Shown one piece after another: positions 60,037 to 64,000 of a stretch of DNA of 64,000 nucleotides. A program made the translations under genes and the position numbers. The notes under the pieces were generated by a model, which saw only the letters and a list, made by a program, of their open reading frames with translations, ran no database searches and was not told the DNA's origin. The stretch lies in NCBI RefSeq assembly GCF_030159095.1, contig NZ_BRXS01000002.1:1-64000 (forward strand), in the 5' to 3' direction. The first letter of the stretch is position 1. Every line of letters begins with the position of its first letter. This DNA is from Roseisolibacter agri. Its GTDB lineage: Bacteria; Gemmatimonadota; Gemmatimonadetes; Gemmatimonadales; Gemmatimonadaceae.

Positions 60037-60978
60037 ATGATCCGCTGGGGCCTCTGCTGCCAGTTCCTCGACGCGCCCATCAAGTTCCGCACGGCGACGC
60101 ACCGCTACGTGTCGGGGCTCGACGCCGCCGCGCGGCGCGACTACCTCGCCGCCATCGCGCGCGACAACGCCGACGCGCTGGCCCGCGCCGTCGAGCGCTG
60201 CCACGAGATCGGCGTCGGCGCGTTCCGCATCAACAGCCAGATCCTGCCGCTCGCCACGCACCCCGTGAGCGGCTACGCGCTCGGCGATCTCGACGACGGC
60301 GAGGCGGGCGCGCTCGAGGCGGCGTTCGCCGCGGTGCGGCCGCTCGCGCACGCGCGCGGCGTCCGGCTCAGCCTCCACCCCGACCAGTTCGTCGTGCTCA
60401 ACTCCGAGCGCGAGGCGGTGCGCGACGCGTCGCGGCAGGAGCTGGAGTTCCAGTGCTGGGTAGCGGAGGTCGTGGGCGCCGACACGGTGACGCTGCACGT
60501 CGGCGGCGCGGCGGGCGGCAAGCCCGCGGCGCTGGAGCGGCTGGCGCGCGCGGTCGACCAGCTGTCGCCGCGCGCCCGCGCGCGCCTCGCGCTCGAGAAC
60601 GACGACCGGCTGTTCACGCCCGAGGACCTGCTCCCCTTCTGCGCGCGCACGGAACTGGCGATGGTCTACGACGCGCACCACCACCGCTGCAACCCCGACG
60701 CGCTCTCGGTCGAGGACGCGACGCTGCGCGCCGCCACGACGTGGGCGGGGCGTGACGCCACGCTCGCGCCGACGGCGCGCGAGCCCTACTTCCACGTCTC
60801 GTCGCCGCGCGACGGCTGGGACGCCCGCAACCCGCGCCCGCACGCCGACTACATCGACCCCGCCGACCTGCCGCCGCTCTGGCGCGACCTGGCGCTGACG
60901 GTGGACGTCGAGGCGAAGGCGAAGGAGCGGGCCGTGCTGGACATCAAGGGGCGGGTGGAGCAGGGGGCGGTGCGGTAG
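60037..60978 (+). CDS. uvsE: UV DNA damage endonuclease (UVDE)
   Basis: A 313-residue TIM-barrel endonuclease of the UvsE/UVDE family: WGLCCQFLDAPIKFRTATHRYV at the start, FRINSQILPLATHP near residue 62, LSLHPDQFVVLNS near 112, VTLHVGGAAGGKPAALERL near 152, LALENDDRLFTPEDLL near 186, YDAHHHRCNPD near 211 and FHVSSPRDGW near 247, supplying the metal-binding Glu, His and Asp residues. It nicks DNA 5' to UV photoproducts. The N-terminal 13 bases of context include three GACGCTC direct repeats but no ribosome binding site; ATG 60037 is the only start consistent with the family N-terminus. Confidence 0.92.
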   Translation: MIRWGLCCQFLDAPIKFRTATHRYVSGLDAAARRDYLAAIARDNADALARAVERCHEIGVGAFRINSQILPLATHPVSGYALGDLDDGEAGALEAAFAAVRPLAHARGVRLSLHPDQFVVLNSEREAVRDASRQELEFQCWVAEVVGADTVTLHVGGAAGGKPAALERLARAVDQLSPRARARLALENDDRLFTPEDLLPFCARTELAMVYDAHHHRCNPDALSVEDATLRAATTWAGRDATLAPTAREPYFHVSSPRDGWDARNPRPHADYIDPADLPPLWRDLALTVDVEAKAKERAVLDIKGRVEQGAVR

Positions 60979-60990
60979 CTTACGACCGAG

Positions 60991-61076
60991 AAGGCTGCGT
61001 GCTGCGTGCTCCGTGCTGCGTGTGGAGCGTCCCGAGCGGCCGGACACGCAGCACGGAGCACGATGCACGCAGCTTC
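60991..61076. repeat. Class C palindrome of GCTGCGT heptamers
   Basis: The left arm is four consecutive heptamers (GCTGCGT, GCTGCGT, GCTCCGT, GCTGCGT) and the right arm their near-complement, around a GAGCGTCCCGAGCGGCCGG centre. It is the stand-alone form of the outer arms seen around classes A and D elsewhere. TAGCTT at 60976, overlapping the uvsE stop, would place it in the leader of the next gene. Confidence 0.82.
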
Positions 61077-61091
61077 GGGATCCAGATCCTC

Positions 61092-63131
61092 ATGTCCACC
61101 GACCTCCGCCCCGCCCCTGCCGCCGCCCCGCTGACGCCCCCCGGGGCGCGCGGCGTGGTCGTCGACGAGGCGCTGCCGCTGCCGCCCGGCGTGCAGCTGC
61201 GGGCCGCGTGGGCCGCCGCGCGCGCGCGCAACGCGATGCGGCATCGTGGGCTGCTCATCACCGGCGCCGTGCTCGCGCTGGTGCTCGCCCTCGGCGCGCT
61301 CGTGCTGGTGCCGCGCGAGGCCATGCGTGCCGCGCGCAACGCCGCCCCGCGCCCCGGCGAGAAGGTCGACACCACCGCCCTCGCCGCCGCCGTGCAGGCC
61401 GAGCAGCGCGAGTTCGCGCTCGCCGACTCGTCGGTGTCGGCGGGGCGCGCGGCCGCCGCGCGCGCGCGCCAGGTGCTGCTGGCCGCGCGCGCCCGCGCCG
61501 CCGCCGCGCTGCCGCCCGCGACGCCCGCCGCGCGCGACTCGCTGGCCGCGGCGCTGGGCGCGCTGGAGCGGCTGCTCACCCGCGCGCAGACGTCGCCGCT
61601 GCCGTCCTCCTACCGCGCGCTGGCCGAGTCGCCCGAGCTGCGCGGCGACGCGCGCGTGCGCGTGCTGGTGGACTCGCTGGACGAGGTGGAGCGCGAGCGT
61701 GAGGCGTTCGGCGTGGTGGGCGGCGTCGACCCGATCTACGTCTCGCTCACCAACACGACGACGCGACTCGGCCGCGCGATCGAGGCGGTGGCCGAGCGGC
61801 GGCGGACGGCGCTGCGCGACGCGCTGACGGCGAGCGAGAGCGCGCCGATGACGCCCGGAGCCGGCGCCCCGGGGGCCCCGGGCGCACAGGGCGCCGCGCC
61901 GGCGGCGCCGGCCGCTCGCGGCGCGGGGGTCCCCCCCCAAACACAGGATGCCGCCGGCGCTGCCCAACCCGCGGATCCCGCGAACGCGGCGCCGACCACC
62001 GGAACGCCGGCGCCGCTCGTGCTCTCCGCCGCCGACTCCGCGACGCTGGCCGCGCTCCCCGTGGCCGACACACTGGGCGTCGCCACCCGCCGCGACGCGG
62101 CGCGGACCCGGCTGGCGCAGGCCGAGGCCACGCTGCGCGCCGCGCGCGCGCGCAACGACGCCGTGGACCGCCGCGTCGCGGCCGCGCGCGCCCGCGCCAA
62201 CTTCGACACGCCGCCCGTCGCCATGCTCGGCGCCGCGCTGGCGCTGGCGCTCGTCGCCGGCTTCGCGGCGGCGCTGGGGGGCGAGGTGCGCCGTCCGCGC
62301 GTGGCCGACGCGCGCGAGGCCGAGCGCGTGACGCGCACGCGCGTGCTCGCCGTCGTGCGCCCCGAGGCCGTGATCGCCGAGCGCGCGCGCCGCCGCGCGG
62401 ACGTCGACACGCCGCCGCTCGTGGACACGTCGGTCGAGAGCTACCGGCTGCTCTACCTCAGCATGGCCGCCACGGGCGCGGCGGTGCCGGTCGTCACCGT
62501 CGTCGGCGCGGAGGCCGCGATCGCCGCCGCCGTCGCCGCCAACGTCGCCGCCATCGCGGCCGAGGACGGGCGCAGCACGCTGGTGGTGGACGCGGACATG
62601 GGACGCGCCGCCGCGTCGGTCGCCTTCGGCGTCGGCATGCGGCCGGGGCTCGCCGAGGTGCTGCGCGCGGGGCTGCCGGTGACGGAGGCGATCGTGCCCG
62701 TCCCGGTGGGGCGCGCGCTGCATGTCGATCTCGTGCCCGCGGGCCTCGCGCCCACGCCGCCGATCGTGCGCGCCGCGCACGAGCTGCCCCCCGGCGCGCA
62801 GCGCCACGACGACGATCCGGTCGTCCTCGGCTCCGCGCTCGAGCCGCTGCGCGACGACCTCGCGCGGCTCTCGCGCCGCTACGACCTGACGGTCGTCAGC
62901 ATCCCGCCGACGGAGGTGGACCGCGGCGCGCACAGCGTGCTGGTGGCGCCCGACGTCATCGTCTGCGCGCGCACGGGGCACACGCCGCTCACCGGCCTCG
63001 CGCGCGAGATCACGCGCCTGCGCGCCCTCGGCGCGCGCGTGCGCGGGCTGGTGCTGTGGGAGGGCGAGCCGCCGGTGATCCCGACGCGCGCCGAGCTGCG
63101 CGAGGCGGCGCGGGACACGAGAGCCGCCTGA
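61092..63131 (+). CDS. Wzz/BY-kinase-like polysaccharide-assembly protein with degenerate P-loop
   Basis: A 679-residue protein with two membrane helices (GLLITGAVLALVLALGALVLV near residue 55 and VAMLGAALALALVAGFAAALGG near 380) enclosing a periplasmic helical region and an Ala/Pro/Gly-rich linker, then a cytoplasmic domain. The domain has VPVVTVVGAEAAIAAAVAANVAAIAAE and STLVVDADMGRAAASVAFGVGM. This is the layout of Wzz/BY tyrosine kinases with the Walker A' motif (VVDAD) kept, but the Walker A lysine is lost. It has no Tyr-rich tail. A structural rather than kinase role in exopolysaccharide export is inferred. Confidence 0.7.
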   Translation: MSTDLRPAPAAAPLTPPGARGVVVDEALPLPPGVQLRAAWAAARARNAMRHRGLLITGAVLALVLALGALVLVPREAMRAARNAAPRPGEKVDTTALAAAVQAEQREFALADSSVSAGRAAAARARQVLLAARARAAAALPPATPAARDSLAAALGALERLLTRAQTSPLPSSYRALAESPELRGDARVRVLVDSLDEVEREREAFGVVGGVDPIYVSLTNTTTRLGRAIEAVAERRRTALRDALTASESAPMTPGAGAPGAPGAQGAAPAAPAARGAGVPPQTQDAAGAAQPADPANAAPTTGTPAPLVLSAADSATLAALPVADTLGVATRRDAARTRLAQAEATLRAARARNDAVDRRVAAARARANFDTPPVAMLGAALALALVAGFAAALGGEVRRPRVADAREAERVTRTRVLAVVRPEAVIAERARRRADVDTPPLVDTSVESYRLLYLSMAATGAAVPVVTVVGAEAAIAAAVAANVAAIAAEDGRSTLVVDADMGRAAASVAFGVGMRPGLAEVLRAGLPVTEAIVPVPVGRALHVDLVPAGLAPTPPIVRAAHELPPGAQRHDDDPVVLGSALEPLRDDLARLSRRYDLTVVSIPPTEVDRGAHSVLVAPDVIVCARTGHTPLTGLAREITRLRALGARVRGLVLWEGEPPVIPTRAELREAARDTRAA

Positions 63132-63137
63132 GCTTCT

Positions 63138-63488
63138 GCTGCGTGCTGCGAAGTACGAGACAGGATGACAGGATGAACCAGGAGGCTCCATGTGGCGCGC
63201 CGCTCCAAGCGCCCGCGTGGAGCCTCTTCGTCATCCCATCATCCTGTCGAAGGCATTCGCCGTTGCGGCTGCCGTGCGCCGCCCCCCTCTGCCTGTTGGA
63301 GAGGACGCGGATGCACTGGATGGAGCGGAGCTGCGGATCGTCCCGCGTGGCGGCGACGCCCCATGCACCGAGAGGGGCGATCCGAACGATCCGCCTTATC
63401 CGGAGCATCCGCGTCCTCCCCAATGGGCCAGCAGGTCCGGCGCGTCGACGCGTCCCGAGGCGGTTCACGCAGCACGGAGCACGCAGCG
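63138..63488. repeat. Composite nested palindrome: class C arms enclosing class D and class A (copy 6)
   Basis: Outer GCTGCGTGCTGCG at 63138-63150 matches CACGCAGCACGGAGCACGC at 63466-63484. Inside lie two complete hairpins: class D (GACAGGAT at 63159 to ATCCTGTC ending at 63248) and class A (core about 63293-63425, with CGGATCGTCCCGCG in the left arm and the TGGCGGCGAC centre). Folded, it would be a three-way structure. It fills the entire convergent gap between the Wzz-like gene and the ligase gene. Confidence 0.85.
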
Positions 63489-63489
63489 T

Positions 63490-64000
63490 TCAGGTGTCTC
63501 CGGCGAGCGCCCGCACCGTCGCCAGCGTGTCGATCTCCGCCACCGGCTTGTCGTCCCGCACGCGCAGGATGCGCGGGAAGCGCAGCGCGTAGCCGGCCTT
63601 GTGGCGCGCCGACTTCTGCACGACGTCGAACGTCACCTCCAGCACGATCTCCGGCCGCACCTGCTGGAAGCGCCCGAACTTCTGCACCGTCAGCGCCTGC
63701 AGGCGCGTCGTCAGCTCCGCGATCTCGGCGTCGGTCAGCCCGTTGTACGCCTTGCCGACCGTCAGCAGCGTCGCGTCCTCGTCGGAGGCGCGCACCGCGA
63801 ACGTGTAGTCCGACAGCACCTTCGCGCGGCGCCCGTGGCCCCACTCGGCGCCCACGATCACGACGTCCAGCGTGGCGAGCGCCTTCTTCAGCTTGATCCA
63901 CAGCTTGCCGCGCCGCCCGGGCGTGTACGGCGAGGCGAGCGACTTCGCGATCAGCCCCTCGTTCCCCGCCGCGCGCGCGGCCGCGAACGCCTCCTCCACC
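63490..64000 (-). CDS. ATP-dependent DNA ligase, C-terminal part (5' end outside window)
   Basis: The last 170 residues of an ATP-dependent DNA ligase. NEGLIAKSLASPYTPGRRGKLWIKLKKAL carries nucleotidyltransferase motif V with its two lysines, followed by the OB-fold domain: LDVVIVGAEWGHGRRAKVLSDYTFAVR, and EIVLEVTFDVVQKSARHKAGYALRFPRILRVRDDKP, the motif VI region. The catalytic Lys motif (KxDG) is outside the window. It probably belongs to the LigB/LIG1-like bacterial class rather than full LigD, as the C-terminus ends 20 residues after motif VI. Confidence 0.9.
   Translation of the reverse strand, partial: VEEAFAAARAAGNEGLIAKSLASPYTPGRRGKLWIKLKKALATLDVVIVGAEWGHGRRAKVLSDYTFAVRASDEDATLLTVGKAYNGLTDAEIAELTTRLQALTVQKFGRFQQVRPEIVLEVTFDVVQKSARHKAGYALRFPRILRVRDDKPVAEIDTLATVRALAGDT

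Overview
The window looks like a chromosomal segment of a very GC-rich, Gram-negative soil-type bacterium, most likely a member of the Gemmatimonadota (Gemmatirosa/Gemmatimonas-like). This is inferred from base composition, the many lipoprotein and Tat signals, paired M16 peptidases, a PadR regulator next to a permease-prefix-like protein, and the family mix. No rRNA, tRNA, CRISPR array or complete insertion sequence was found. The only mobile-element trace is the C-terminus of an IS5-type transposase at the left edge.

Layout. 1-3000: transposase tail, an HYR/PxKF lipoprotein, decayed sequence and two large palindromes. 3011-11307 (minus): a tight seven-gene operon with mostly ATGA overlaps, holding a TIM-barrel sugar isomerase-like lipoprotein, GMC oxidoreductase, its small subunit, two Gfo/Idh/MocA oxidoreductases, a DUF1080 lipoprotein and an MFS sugar/nucleoside transporter. 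It reads as a largely periplasmic 3-keto-glycoside pathway. 11476-14718: small housekeeping/accessory proteins (YciI-like, DinB, SnoaL-like, SET, NTF2-like). 14726-20679 (plus): a BMP/nucleoside-type ABC importer (ATPase and two permeases) with a HExxH lipoprotein between them and no binding protein. 20955-31000: hydrolases, VOC protein, Uma2, GH20 hexosaminidase, ArsC-fold protein. 30509-45389: membrane protein, ABC-F ATPase, peptidases, an unusual H1-like/alpha-beta-hydrolase/subtilisin fusion, B3 metallo-beta-lactamase, murB, and an M16 peptidase pair. 46068-58387: histidine biosynthesis (hisG-D-C-H-A-B-F, then ycaQ and hisN; hisIE apart) behind a histidine-rich leader peptide and attenuator. 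58745-64000: HU, cupredoxin lipoprotein, UvsE, a Wzz/BY-kinase-like protein and the end of an ATP-dependent DNA ligase.

Two themes run across the region. First, nearly every larger intergenic gap downstream of a stop codon carries a 90-350 bp palindrome whose arms are themselves built of short tandem units (about 10-nt CGGAT-N5 units, 15-nt GCGGAGGACGGAACG-like units, or 7-nt GCTGCGT units). These are sometimes nested inside one another. I do not know a described element with this architecture. Second, about ten genes carry a TANNNT-like hexamer ending 5-7 nt before the start codon, which suggests widespread leaderless transcription, including the his leader peptide itself.
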